The notes: generated from the letters alone by a model not told the origin. A DNA stretch of 64,000 nt from Steromphala cineraria (GCA_916613615.1 OU744733.1:36929939-36993938), one strand, 5' to 3'. Shown: positions 1 through 11,159, counted from the stretch's first letter. A program made the numbers and translations.

Positions 1-821
1 CATTAATTCTTTTAACAGAATTGTGGACTCAGCTTTTCAAGACATTGTCAGGCCGTAATTTATTCCGGAGGGGACAACAAACCTCTTTAAGTTGAAACAC
101 ATGTGCATCATCATCATCTTATCAAAAACGTAACTTCACAAACCTGAGTTTTAAATATCAAATAAATGATATACCGGTAGTCCTTTCCTTATGTATATCT
201 CTATATTGAAACAACATATGTTCAAGTCGCTCCTCGCAATTTGACCCTTTGCATTTGGAGGATAGGTTTAAGGTTTTTAGTCGAAGTCATGTGATTTATG
301 ATTTTATTTTCAATAACAGAATATTTCGACAACTAATACTAATATAAACGCATGAATTCTTTGCATTGTTATGTCTGCAAGAAAAAATGATTTGGTTACT
401 AGATACAGGAAAGTACCCTTTATAAAATCTTAGCGCTATATAAAAATATTTCAATAAAAAAAATAGATTTGATCCAATATTTTTTAGCTTGTAGAAGATT
501 TCGATTTTCTTTGAACATGTACACATAATCCACAAATCCTCATATATTAAGCTTTCTAAACGAAAATACTTAAAAGGATCGATGAATTTCGATCAAGATC
601 AGCTATTTAAAGCTTTATTTACAATTTACTTCCTGGTGTATCAAACATAGAATATATATTACTTTGCTTTAATCCTTTCGCGTGGAAGATTGATTTTTTA
701 CCTCCTAAATATATATTGGTTAAGGTAAAGGCTTTTTAATATGACTTAAAAGGTTCGAAGGTACTTGAGCACAATATTGCTCAAGTATTTACAACTAAAT
801 ATTCCTTTTAACAGTTCTATA
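1..821. other. AT-rich DNA, no gene seen
   Basis: Only short chance open frames occur, and they show no domain, splice pattern or Kozak start. No repeat with a second copy in the window was recognised. Confidence 0.55.
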
Positions 822-1025
822 TCAGATGGTACACTTCCACTTGACCCAGTACCTTGCCTCAGTGTGGTGGTTTGTATGCTTCTGCGACCCTGCTGTGCCA
901 GCTAGTGCTTTCCTGCTCCTGGTAGGGTCACCTAAGTTGAAGAGGTCAAAGGGTAAAACCAGACCAAATGTGAATCGTTCTAAAAGCTGCTGCCTTCCCC
1001 TCAGTATTAGGCCAGGACCATGAAT
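822..1025 (+). repeat. GC-richer islet, probable old dispersed repeat
   Basis: This stretch is clearly GC-richer than the flanking DNA. It contains a short inverted pair: GACCCTGCTGTG near 886 and a GGTAGGGTCACC segment near 920. A 65-codon open frame runs through it but shows no recognisable domain, and other frames are interrupted. The composition suggests a fragment of an imported or ancient repeat, not a host exon. No second copy was found in the window, so the family cannot be named. Confidence 0.25.
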
Positions 1026-1029
1026 TAAA

Positions 1030-1815
1030 AGATATGAACAACCAGGAAAGTAGGAAGCTCATTATTGTCTGTAGACCTTAATAATATCATCCTAATATCA
1101 ATGGCACAAAGTTCTGCGAATTTAAGTTGGTGGAGTTTTCAAAATGGCCGCTGGCGTTTCGGTAAAATGAACTTTGTTTTCAATTTTGCTGACAATCAAC
1201 TCCTGCAATATCACGTTAAAGCTTTTCTTAAAGGAATGTATGGATTACTTGGATCTCACTAAGAACATACTCATACAGCAACATATGATTGATGTTTTCA
1301 ATGCGAGAAAGAAATTCAGGCTTACGAGTGTGGTGTTTTACGATGATCAAGATATAACTAAAGCTATTGCGGGAGAAACTGAACAATTTTATTTCACGGG
1401 GTACAACTCGATTATGCATAGATAATAAGTTTGAGGTTAATTGAATATCACGTCAAGTGATTGTCATGTGACCATACTGATAGTCTAAATATACCATAAC
1501 TAGTACAGTTATTCTCGTTTTTATCCATGCTGAACGCACAGGTAATTTGGATCTGCACCTTAATAATTCAAAGACAATTTCATGATGCAAGTAATCTTCC
1601 TAAATGAAAGGACTGAAGGACTGGTAGTAGTTGGACTTTAGTATGACTAAACTTATTTCAAATATCAGAATCTGCATATTTTAAAAATAATACCATATCT
1701 CTACATAAGTTTGTTTATCTGTTATCTTCATTTTAAAAGAATGAGTGAGCAAAAACAAAAGTGTGATGGCAAATCTGCTTAAGTAATCAATGAGATCTCA
1801 GAATGAACTTTCTAA
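1030..1815. other. No gene seen
   Basis: AT-rich sequence with overlapping short open frames on both strands around 1065-1425. None has a domain or a splice-site context. Nothing else was recognised. Confidence 0.5.
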
Positions 1816-1817
1816 TT

Positions 1818-2624
1818 ATCCCCCGCTGCGCGTGTAGCGCGAAGCGGGGGATATAGTATTCAGCTCCGTACGTCCGTACGTCCGTCCGTACGTCCGTCCC
1901 GCTTCTTGTTAGCGCGATATCTAATGAACCGCTCAACCTAGAATCTTCAAACTTGGTACCAGTCTTCATCTAGGGAATACGCAGACCTGAAAAGTTTTCG
2001 GTGACCTTGACCTCATTTTCAAGGTCACAGCGAGACCTTGACCAGTTTTGAAAATGTTGTTAGCGCGATATCTAATGAACCGCTCAACCTAGAATCTTCA
2101 AACTTGGTACCAGTCTTCATCTGGGAAATACGCAGACCTGAAAAGTTTTCAGTGACCTTGACCTCATTTTCAAGGTCACAGCGAGACCTTGACCAGTTTT
2201 GAAAATGTTGTTAGCGCAATATCTAATGAACCGCTCAACCTAGAATCTTCAAACTTGGTACCAGTCTTCATCTGGGGAATACGCAGACCTGAAAAGTTTT
2301 CGGTGACCTTGACCTCATTTTCAAGGTCGAGGCGAGACTTTGACCAGTTTTGAAATGTTGTTAGCGCCATATCTAATGAACCGCTTAACCTAGAATCTTC
2401 AAACTTGGTACCAGTCTTCATCTGGGGAATACGCAGACCTGAAAAGTTTTCGGTGACCTTGACCTCATTTTCAAGGTCACGGCGAGACTTTGACCAGTTT
2501 TGAAAATGTTGTTAGCGCCATATCTCATGAACCCATTAACCTTGAGTCTTCACGGGGGACATAGTATTCCGCTCTGTAAGTCCGTCCAGCTTCTTGTTGT
2601 TAACATCAATTTGCGGCGGGGGAT
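1818..2624. mobile_element. Pearl-like non-autonomous element with tandem core
   Basis: The left end has a C5 tract at 1820 that folds with a G5 tract near 1850 (CCCCCGCT pairs with AGCGGGGG, then GCGC with GCGC). The right end has the matching G5 tract at 2618-2622, giving short inverted ends of the type ATCCCCCGC. A TACGTCCG-type microsatellite lies at 1867-1900, followed by four 150-151-bp tandem units (starts 1908, 2059, 2210, 2360) and a truncated fifth unit from 2511. Each unit carries TGACCTTGA-type half-sites. The plan (hairpin end, tandem core, second end) is that of bivalve pearl/HINE elements. No coding capacity is visible: the open frames here are translations of the repeat. Confidence 0.72.
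1908..2551. repeat. 151-bp tandem repeat, about 4.3 units
   Basis: Units begin GTTAGCGC(G/A/C)ATATCT at 1908, 2059, 2210, 2360 and 2511. The spacings are 151, 151, 150 and 151 bp. Internal identity is high, so expansion is recent or homogenised. The last unit breaks off at about 2551, just before the right-flank sequence CGGGGGACATAGTATTCC, which resembles the left flank. Confidence 0.88.
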
Positions 2625-2639
2625 CATGTCACCTTTGTG

Positions 2640-3405
2640 ACAAATACTTGTTATAATAATGTCCATGAATGTATTTACTTCTTTTTTCGGATTGTCAAGT
2701 GGCCCGTGACTGTCGTACATATGGCTTGATGTATGGCTGTCACGAATTACAAATCAAACATAAATGATGTTTGTGGTCCAGAATATGTTGTAATTGTTTA
2801 AAGATATTGTAATAAAATCAAGAATTTTTGTTATTGTCTACACCGCTTCTAAATGCCTTTCAAAGACTGGATATTGTAATTCATCTGTAACTAAGGCTGT
2901 TAAACAACGAGGGCACAAGGGCAAACATCATCAGATATCCCTGTAAATTACGTTTATGGGCTCTTCAATAAAAAGCAAAGAGTGTGGATACAGGCATGGA
3001 CATGACTGGTTGATTGTACCTTGTAGTATACTGTTTGGGAAACATTCATCTTGAAAATCTATTCAGCTGACCTATTAGCGGTTCTCGGGACAATCAGCGA
3101 TTCTTAATTCGATTCAAATCTGTCCATAGTCACCTTCCTGTCACTCTCGTTCAAGTTTAAATCACTCCCTCAAACATCCGCAGACGTTTCACAGCTTCAG
3201 AATGTAACAGTGTACATGTTCAGTGTGAGACTGATAGTTTACATTAGTGTACATTTACAGCATATGAGGATGAGAGTATACATCATTATACATGTCCATC
3301 TTTCACTCGTAAAACCAATCGAGATGTATTTGTGCCATCAACCTAAGATACCATAAACACAGATGAATCAGTCTCCATTATTGTTGTCACCAGACCAGAC
3401 CGAAC
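2640..3405. other. No gene seen
   Basis: AT-rich DNA without a recognisable gene or repeat. Confidence 0.5.
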
Positions 3406-3409
3406 AGAT

Positions 3410-3590
3410 AAATGAACTACGTCGATCGGAAACATGGAATTGAGACCTTTACTGATTAGTGAAATAGAGTATGGTTTTATTTGCGTGATGTCTGGTACAT
3501 CATCAATGACATGTTCTTGCACTTAAGATCTACACAATCCTGACGATGCATTACAGTATGTGACAACAATGCAAATATCATTTAACCGAC
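3410..3590 (+). repeat. Segmental repeat, copy 1 (pair with 4812-4990)
   Basis: The string GATGTCTGGTACATCATC and the following CTTGCACTTAAG reappear in the same order near 4894-4935. Surrounding bases match more weakly. A weaker pairing continues around 3790-3850 and 5040-5110 (both contain GCGCCTTATAT). This is a local duplication with a period of about 1.4 kb. Confidence 0.6.
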
Positions 3591-3916
3591 AGTATGTTAA
3601 GTACCATTCCTTCATATGAGCTGTCATATCAGTTTACTCGCATTTTCTGTCCACCTACCAATGTTCTTTTCTTATAAATATTGGCATAAAGATGACAATC
3701 AGGTCTTCGTTGTTTATGACTAAATAGTTATAGGATCATTAATACAGCAATGGAACTGGAAGTATTTCAACTTCATTTATCTCACATTAGATTTTCAAGA
3801 GTAAATGAAAGTACCTTATTTGATATATATAGCGCCTTATATCAAACATAGCATGTACTTGGGTGAGTAGTGAATATGTAATTGTGCACCATGTGCTTAT
3901 AATTATCACATAGCAG

Positions 3917-4302
3917 TTTTTATGGGGTATATTGTTTTTGCCCTGTCCGTCTGTCAGCCTGTTTGGGACAAATTAAACCTTGTTTTTAACGTTTGATCGC
4001 CTGGGGTAGACCTTTGCATTGATATTTCACCTAATGGGCTTCTACTATGATAAGACCTTTTCGATGAGGTCATACTTTTTGACCTCGTGACCTTGGCGCT
4101 GTTTTTTAAAAACTTTTACCTTGGCCATAACTTGTGATTGGAAAGAGAAAGACCTTTGATATTTTACGTGTGCATCTATCATGATACGACCTTTTAGATA
4201 GGTCGACATTTTTTACTTCGTGACTTTGACCTTGGCTCAGCAAGCATTTCTGGAAACTTTTATCCGTGGGTATCAGTGTGAAAAAAATCACATCTTGTTT
4301 CA
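3917..4302 (+). mobile_element. Pearl-like element, related to the one at 9727
   Basis: It starts TTTTTATGGGGTATATTG and runs into a CCTGTCCGTCTGTC tract. It ends in a TCACATCTTGTTTCACA-type tail, as the 9727-9895 element does (ACACATCTTGTT). The terminal C/G hairpin seen at 9730 is reduced to a single G4 tract. The interior holds two diverged repeats around GACCTTTT(A/C)GAT(A/G)AGGTC. No protein is encoded. Confidence 0.6.
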
Positions 4303-4811
4303 CAGTGGTATACCCTCAATATTTATAGATGACATTTTGCCAGTTATCGTTTAGTATAAGCAACACGTTGGAATTTTTGAAATGTAAAATTACACCAAAT
4401 GTACAAAGTTGTCAGGACACCATCTCCAATGTTTTTAAGGGAACATCTCCCAATTTTTCGATAATTAACTGTTTATTCCTCTTCATGAAAACTATCCACA
4501 TCTCAGGACGTAGGACGTTATCATTTTTATCCGATAACAATTGAAGGACTATAGAACCTCTAGGACTGCAATATTCCTAACGTTGAACGTGTATTCATTT
4601 ACACAGGTATGGAAAACATGTTAAGGACGAGTTTCACTTAAGTTGTTTCAACGTAAACATGGATTATCGATGCCAGTCGCATAAACATAAAACTGCTGCT
4701 ATGATTTCTCGATGCGTGACACAAAACAATCCATTTTGAATGTTAACATGCTACTTGCACATTGTTATTATCTCATATCAGACTGTCAGTTGAGCAGACC
4801 ATAGTCCTAAG

Positions 4812-4990
4812 ATGAACTACATGTACATCAATCAGAAAAATTTAAATGAGACACTTAATCGGATTGGTGTACTACAGCATGGTGATGTTTGCTGGATGTC
4901 TGGTACATCATCTATGACATCAACTTGCACTTAAGCTCTATTCAATTTTGATGATGCATTTAAATATTTGACAACACTTCAAATATAATC
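4812..4990 (+). repeat. Segmental repeat, copy 2 (pair with 3410-3590)
   Basis: Same family as the upstream copy, with GATGTCTGGTACATCATC conserved. Sequence outside the core has drifted, which suggests an old duplication. No coding frame is shared by the two copies. Confidence 0.6.
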
Positions 4991-5162
4991 AGAGTTTTAG
5001 AGCCACTATTCCGCATGCATTGGACCGTGTGATGAACATTCAAGAGTTTGGTCCATGAAGCGAATGTATCGTATTTGACACCTAAAGCGCCTTATATGTA
5101 TCATACGTATATCACACACAACATGTTACTATGCAATGATGAGTTCCAAAATGTAGCAACAA

Positions 5163-6470
5163 CTAGATTAGCGTTTGCGGGATACCGCAAAAGCAGAGCA
5201 GCCCCGGAACTTTGGGTTTCGCCTTACCCTGTTTCGCCTTTTACAGGCCTCACCAAATTGGGAATTTTCTTGTGACCTTGACCTTTGACACTCAAGGTCA
5301 CACAATCAATGAACACATTTCATTGAGTATAACATTATTGTAATGAAATAAAGTGTTAAAAATTAAATTAATCCATTTTCTCCATATATGTTGACCTTGC
5401 TGTGACCTTGACCTTCGACAGTTCGTACCCAAAACTTTTTTTAAATGTTGTACTTCTCAAGAGATAATATATACAAAATCTAAACTTCATAGCACAAAAA
5501 CTTTTCAAGTTATTGTGTTTACAAGGAATTGCAATAACTCATATCTCATGACCTTGACCTTTCACCTTCAAGGTCACACAATAATTGAACACTTTTTATT
5601 GAGTATAACAATCATGTATTGATTAAAAGTGATCATAGTTAAAATTAAGCATTTTCGCTAAACCATGCTTAAATCATAACCTTGCTGTGACCTTGACCTT
5701 TGTCAGATTGTAGCCAAAACCTTTTCAAATTTTTTTACTTTTCCAAGGATGATATATACCAAGTTAGAGCTTCATAGCACAAAAACTTTTCAAGTTACCG
5801 TGTTTACAAAGAATTTTGTGGTGATTTTATAACTCGTGACCTTGACCTTTGAACTTTAAAGTGAACATGTCATAATGATTCCCTTGAAGTATTAACATTT
5901 AGACAATGTTCATGAGTTCTGAAAAGCTAAATGGGATAAAGTTATACCCCAATTTAGTGCATTTTGTAATAACTCATATCTCATGACCTTGACCTTTGAC
6001 CTTCAAGGTCACACAATCATTGAACACTTTTCATTGAGTATAACAATCATGTATTGATTAAAAGTGTTCATAGTTAAAATAAAGCATTTTCGCTAAAACA
6101 TGCTTACGTCATGACCTTGCTGCGACCTTGACCTTTGACGGATTGTAGCCAAAACCTTTTCAAAATTTTTTACTTTTCCAAGGATGATATATATCAAGTT
6201 AGAGCTTCATAGCACAAAAACTTTTCAAGTTATCGCGTTTACAAGGAATTCTTAGAGTGAATACATAGCTCGTGACCTTGACCTTTGACCTTGAAAGTGA
6301 ACGTGTCAAAATCGTTCCCCCGAGGTATGAGTAGTAAGGTATGAATAAGAGTTCTGGAAAGCTTAGGGGAAAAAAGTTATAGCTAGTAGTACGAGTGCGG
6401 CGGCGGCGGCGGCGGCGATGGAAACTTCACAAAAACTGATAGCAGCCCCGTCCTTAGACGGGGCTGCTAA
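5163..6470 (+). mobile_element. Large tandem-repeat element with hairpin ends
   Basis: The left end carries a perfect stem TTTGCGG/CCGCAAA with loop GATA (5174-5191), then AGCAGCCCCGGAAC. The right end is a perfect 12-bp stem AGCAGCCCCGTC/GACGGGGCTGCT with loop CTTA (6441-6468). Between them lies a repeat of about 434 bp, present about 2.6 times (equivalent points 5549/5982, 5683/6117 and 5835/6271; a partial first unit from 5270). Each unit has three GTGACCTTGACCTTTGAC-like blocks. A CGG microsatellite (about seven units) sits at 6397-6418. The terminal hairpin is reminiscent of Helitron-like/HINE 3' ends, but no CTRR end was found. A reversed, truncated relative lies at 28107-28565. Confidence 0.65.
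6441..6468 (+). repeat. Perfect GC-rich terminal hairpin
   Basis: A 12-bp perfect stem with a 4-nt loop in an AT-rich setting, at the right end of the 5163-6470 element. It could serve as a transposition end or act as a transcription stop. Helitron-type elements use such a hairpin near the 3' end; that role is inferred here. Confidence 0.8.
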
Positions 6471-6984
6471 TTAAGTTTGCCTTCTTGATATTCCTAAGCA
6501 CTTTGATGGTTGTGCTGAACACACCTTACTTGTATTCTAATAGCTTGCTTACATTTGTGTTCTAGATAAACTTATTCCATTAAATAGGTATTATTGTAAT
6601 GTGATTTGTTTAAATCCTTCAGGCTTGAAATCACTAGTTTTTATAAGACTTTTTCAAAAAAGAACACAAACCTACAGGCGTATTTGTAGAAGAAAATAAC
6701 TAACATGTAAAAAACCATCATTAAGTTAGTCGCAAATACTTTTTACGATTTAAAAGGTATCTTCGAAACTTGTCTTTTCATGTAACACATTATTATCGAC
6801 ACATTCTTCGTGAAAAGATAAACATTACCGCATTGTTCGCACCTTTCGAAGATCTGAAAACAAAGGTCACGCTTTTACTTATACTGTACCTCCTGTTTGT
6901 TCAGTTTGGCTTATATGACCAATGACACCTCACGGAGTGAATCTTCACGCTTCCTGTTCTAGATGATAACTTAAGTGCCTTTAA

Positions 6985-7185
6985 AAATGAATAAACTTGG
7001 TATGCCTCAGTTGAGGCAGTGTCACCCATGGTTCGCTAGTTCCAGCCGATGCTCGCAGGTTTCACCGGAATGCATAGCCACAATAGTGTTGCGGACTTTC
7101 TCCCTGCAATAATACTAGCAACCGCGATATAAGTGAAATACTCTTGAAAACGTGGTTGAGCCCCATATCACCTCACCTCCGTTGA
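6985..7185 (+). repeat. SINE-like dispersed repeat (tentative)
   Basis: GC-richer stretch ending in CCGCGATATAAGTGAAATAC and a degenerate GTGGTTGAGCCCC segment. This resembles a widespread short repeat tail in mollusc genomes, an attribution made from memory. No clear pol III A/B boxes were found and there is no second copy in the window. Confidence 0.3.
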
Positions 7186-7189
7186 GGAT

Positions 7190-7985
7190 TTTTGCACAGA
7201 CTAATATTCTCTATGATCTTAGTTGTAAATTTATCAGCTTCCAACTGCTTCCAGATTTCATAAAGAAATGTTGAGAAATTAATCCTATAATGTCAAATGA
7301 ACGAATCAATAAAACATTTTTCTATACATGTCCTGTTATTCATATTTATTGTAATTTAACTTTGGAAGAAGTATAAAATAATTAAATTGTACACTTGGTA
7401 CATACAAAAGAACTTCAGAAACATAACCAAACTTCAAAACTATATTTCAACATCCCAGGTATGTACTTTCCAAAGAATACTCTGGTGTGTCTACTGATAG
7501 CGTGACATATAAAGGAAAATGAGCCCACTGTTGATGTATTGCATGCTACATTATTCTCATTCCAATATAAAACTACTGGTCAGGTCATAAATTAATCCAT
7601 AAAATTTCCTAGATGAAAGAAGTTTATACATTTAATGTACAGTCGATGCTCCAAATGTTTTATGATGTTACGTGAAGATGCATGTACATTTACTGATTAA
7701 CGTAGGGTAGTTATGTAGTCATAATTATCTTAAGTATCTGTCATAACATTTTATGGTTAGAACATCTGAAACATTCTCTCGTTGCGATTAAAAGTCGATT
7801 GGTTGTCTGTTAGTACCTTTCGCAAACTAAAATTATCAACCAAAGCTTTGCCAAAGGGACACGTTCGACATTTGACATTTATCTCAAATTAAAGCATGGA
7901 CTTTAAAGTACTAAACTGTAAACAGTAAAGTAATGTCCTTTACCATACAATGGATGGTATTCTAGGGATAATCACGGCATATTAA
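7190..7985. other. No gene seen
   Basis: AT-rich sequence. No convincing exon, repeat or RNA gene was recognised. Confidence 0.5.
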
Positions 7986-7987
7986 AG

Positions 7988-8014
7988 CCAACGGATATTT
8001 TCGGTATCCGTTGG
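7988..8014 (+). repeat. Perfect 10-bp hairpin at start of a repeat-like segment
   Basis: CCAACGGATA pairs perfectly with TATCCGTTGG around a 7-nt loop. The next bases (GGCGTGGCGAAGGGTCA, later GATCAAGGTCGGA) resemble the style of the other hairpin-ended repeats here. Neither its far end nor another copy was found. Confidence 0.6.
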
Positions 8015-8631
8015 GCGTGGCGAAGGGTCATATACGCATGCCGTTGCAAATTTCAAAGATCAAGGTCGGAACTTCTTTCGAAAATTCCAATGACGTCACA
8101 ATTTAAGCGTTCACATTTTGAACGTTTTTAGTAAAGGAGAGAGACATTTCAATTTACATGTAAATGATAAATTGCATAGACATCAATATATGAAATAGCA
8201 ACACAACTGTTGATCTTTAGCCATATGTATGACTTAGCAGTGCCAAAACACTGTCACCAGGAGTTGAATGAAACCGACCGTACAATATTACTAACAGGTA
8301 CCAAAGACAGTTCAAGTCTCATGTTCCAACACTCCGTTTATCCATATGGCTTCGGTGTTTTTTACTTTAGGCTTGTTTATTTTGGATTAGGAAATCCACA
8401 GACTGTCATCTAGTTTAGCTCATCGGCCGTTAATGTTCGTTGTTTCAACGCAAGCTGTCATTGTAACGTAGCCGATAGGAAGTAACTCTTGCCCCTTGTT
8501 TAGATAGACTCGCCCCCTTTATGACATTGGATTAAAGAACGTCAGTTTGATCCCGCCAAAGTCCAGTATTATCAGGCATTTATTCGACTTAATCGTAAAA
8601 TGACATTGCATGATAAAGACGTTATCATGCT

Positions 8632-8752
8632 CGTGAGTTTTGGGATCGTAAATATCCTGCATTTGGAATAAACACTGCGGATTTAGCTCCCCAAGACTCG
8701 CACAATACAATGTTTATTCCTAATGCAGGATATTTATGATTCCAAACACACG
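8632..8752. repeat. Imperfect inverted repeat, 45-bp arms
   Basis: Arm 8632-8677 and arm 8708-8752 are inverted copies with a few mismatches around AAATATCCTGCATT, separated by about 30 bp. The RNA would fold into a long hairpin in the size range of a pre-miRNA. A fold-back MITE is at least as likely. There is no coding potential in the arms. Confidence 0.7.
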
Positions 8753-9049
8753 ACCCCTTTAATTCGTTTCCAAACAAAAACTCAATGGAACAACTTTCAA
8801 TACACCTCATCCGTTCATAACTGAAGTTATGTTTGAGGGCTATGTGATTGACTTCAAATTGAACTAGAGCTTTTTAAGATTTAAATACGCATATGTGACA
8901 CGTAAAATTCTCATTGTTTTGAATTGCACTCGCCATCTGTGTTTGAAAACAATTGGGGACGAATGCTTGGTGAATCGAGCTTTCACACAAATTTTATCAA
9001 TGGTAAGTCACGATTGGAGGAGAGACAAAGGAGGCACTGGTTTGATTTA

Positions 9050-10190
9050 TGCCAAATAGGGGATGGTCTACCCTTTACTTCCCTTTCCCCTTCGCCTTCC
9101 TCCCCTCTGTGGATTTCCCATTACTCAATGACCTCTTTTGCCTCTTCTCCAATTGTTCTTGTTTGACTTTTTCCCTCTTTCTCAATGCATTCGTCACGCG
9201 TTAACGAACGATGCCCTCTTGATGTACTCTCTTTGCGGAATTTATTCAGAGCGTCACAAACAGAAAACAATTCGTCCATTGACATCGACACTGGAATATC
9301 AACGACTTTGACGTGTGACCCTGAAATTGCTATCAACAAAGCCTCTGTTCTTCAGGAAAATATTGCGGAAACACAGCGCACCAAGCTCATCCTCTATCCA
9401 GACTTTCTCTGAAAGGCCAGATACCCCCCTGTTTGACCGTCAGCTATATTGAAAGATAATAATGATCTTGGGGTCTTTCTTTTAACAATAACCATTGGAG
9501 CATTTCTGTCTCCATTGGCATTAACGCATGCTACACGACTGGCACGTTTTCCCGCCACTCTCATCAATGTTTCTTATTCTTTGTGGTGCATAGATGAGAG
9601 CTTCATCAGTGATAATTTTGCTCAAACATCATCTTTAATCATTGAACAAGACCTCGATGTCGACCATTTTGAGGTTTTTCGTAACGATAGCTGGTTGTTC
9701 CGTCTCATAAATCCATAAAACCTTTTTATGCCCCCGAATCGGAGATTCCGGGGGTATATTGTTTTTCACCTGTCCGTCTGTCCACAAAAACTTTAACCTT
9801 GGTCATAACTTTTGATTGGTCAGAGCTAGGTCTTGATACTTGACATATGCATCCGGGGGCATTCGTGTTTCACAAACACATCTTGTTTTGTCCAGCAGTT
9901 CAATGGGTGAAGGGAGTTTTCAAATTTAATTTAGCACCAAGTTTACCTGCTTTGGCCATTACCTGACCCTGAGTTAAGCCACATCCGCCCTCTGCTGCCA
10001 CTTATTTTGTTGGCCAGTTCCGTTTCCGTCTCTGTCAATAACAGGCTTAGCTCCAGCCGGAACTCCTTAGTGGATCGGAGGATGCCGTATATTTCGGCTG
10101 CTTCTACAAACTTCTATATTGAACTTTTTCTGCCGTTTCGGCGACTTTTGTCGCATCATATTTTCGGTATTTTGTTCACGAAGCAGAAGA
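9050..10190 (-). pseudogene. Decayed pogo/Tigger-like transposase
   Basis: Reading the minus strand from about 10190 downward, fragments in different frames follow the order of a pogo/jerky-type transposase. First is a pipsqueak-like HTH: RKYDATKVAETAEKVQ, then, one frame over, EAAEIYGILRST (about 10150-10040). Next come LLTETETELANK and a CENP-B-type HTH remnant KLNLKTPF (about 9910). Then GFMRRNNQLSLRK (about 9705-9680), the first-Asp motif RIRNIDESGG (about 9570), an ACVNANGDRNAPMVIVKRKT strand (about 9525-9470), and LLIAISGSHVKV, where family members have the second catalytic Asp (LLILDGHxSH). That Asp is missing. Stops, frame changes and a nested element at 9727-9895 show it is dead. The C-terminal limit (about 9050-9240) is uncertain. 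Confidence 0.68.
9727..9895 (+). mobile_element. Small pearl-like MITE nested in the pogo relic
   Basis: The left end ATGCCCCCGAATCGG folds with GATTCCGGGGG, followed by TATATTGTTTTTCACC and a CTGTCCGTCTGTCC tract. The right end CATCCGGGGGCATTCGTG is an inverted match to the left end (ATGCCCCCG shared). It interrupts the transposase remnant between the CENP-B-like HTH and the GFMRRNN segment, so it inserted later or into an already dead copy. It is related to 3917-4302. Confidence 0.68.
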
Positions 10191-10249
10191 CACCCTAAAA
10201 TGAAATAATACGAAAACAAACGACTTGAGAATTGGACTTTCATTTTGAA

Positions 10250-10510
10250 TCAATATTGTATGAAATCAACCACTTGTCTAAGTAAGTCTATTTCTGGAAC
10301 AGTAAAGTCAAACTTAGAAAGCCACTCAAGCACACGTTTGGCCATCACTAGTATTGGCACTGGAGATTTGGACACGTCGGCCGAACAACGGACTTGCATG
10401 AATATTGCCCTGTTGTGATATTTACATTCAACGTCAAATAACGCCAAGATAATTTCAACAAGCAAACATTGCTTTTGATCATAACAGGGTTCCCAATAAG
10501 ATACGTTCAA
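10250..10510 (-). CDS. Unassigned 86-codon open frame
   Basis: Begins with ATG at 10510 and stops at 10250. The peptide has a globular-looking composition, including VPILVMAKRVLEWLSKFDF and PEIDLLRQVVDFIQY, unlike the low-complexity frames around it. It lies just 5' of the pogo relic on the same strand, so it may be part of that transposon or an unrelated exon. No family was recognised and no strong splice sites frame it. Confidence 0.25.
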   Translation of the reverse strand: MNVSYWEPCYDQKQCLLVEIILALFDVECKYHNRAIFMQVRCSADVSKSPVPILVMAKRVLEWLSKFDFTVPEIDLLRQVVDFIQY

Positions 10511-10519
10511 TATTTGATA

Positions 10520-11055
10520 TTTTGTTAGAAAAGCGTCCTAGAATGGCTACTTCCCATTTCGTTTGCTTCACTCAATGCGTCGTAATATTGGCGTTCATTT
10601 CTGAAACAACAATATCATCTGAGGAAAACCATAAATGGCTTAATAATTATTTGATAAAATATGAAATTATAAAACTGCAGTACACTGAACACTTTAATAT
10701 GAATGAAAGTTATTGAATAAAATCGTCAAATCTCTTCCCGCCACTAACGTACAAAAGAGTGACGTAATACCTGGAAGTAGTGGCATATGTATTACGGAGA
10801 AGTCTCATATACGGAAAACACCCAACAAGGACAAGGTCTCAAAGGTACAATATGTTTAATTAAAACCAAAGTGACGGAAATTATAGTGCTGACCGGTAAT
10901 ACGGGATATTACTCTAGTTGACAGAGTAAATATCTCAAACAACTGTTGTCTCAAATATATTCTTTGTTATATGGGCACACGTTTACAATTTTCATGATGG
11001 GGGAACGTTAGTGTAATTCTTATTGTTTACCCCTGCACTTAAATGTTTTACTGGA
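10520..11055. other. No gene seen
   Basis: AT-rich sequence with no recognisable gene or repeat before the MITE that follows. Confidence 0.5.
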
Positions 11056-11059
11056 GCAT

Positions 11060-11068
11060 GTGTTCCTA
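11060..11068 (+). repeat. Target-site duplication GTGTTCCTA, left
   Basis: Identical to 11160-11168 on the other side of the 91-bp MITE, so the insertion is recent enough for no mutation in either copy. Confidence 0.85.
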
Positions 11069-11159
11069 CATTCTCTCCCCACAGAGGCAGATCAAATCAA
11101 GAAATGTTGATACAGGTTCAACATTTCTTGAATGGATCTGCCTCTGTGGGAAGAGAATG
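11069..11159. mobile_element. 91-bp palindromic MITE with 9-bp target duplication
   Basis: Two inverted arms of about 42 bp (left begins CATTCTCTCCCCACAGAGG; the right arm is its complement with few mismatches) face each other across about 6 bp. Perfect 9-bp repeats GTGTTCCTA flank it at 11060-11068 and 11160-11168. A 9-bp duplication fits Mutator-like (MULE) transposition, and the element carries only terminal sequence. Longer relatives lie at 14414-14730, about 39288-39400 and about 62490-62745. Confidence 0.85.

Noticed and set aside
2176..2421. Minus-strand 81-codon frame repeating MKTGTKFEDSRLSGSLD
   Set aside because: It is the translation of the 151-bp tandem repeat. The repeated peptide follows the DNA period and has no gene context.
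1908..2551. CRISPR-like array
   Set aside because: Units are directly adjacent 151-bp tandem copies with no spacers, in a eukaryotic setting.
6397..6418. CGG run as a CpG-island promoter
   Set aside because: It is a short trinucleotide microsatellite inside a repeat element, with no promoter context.
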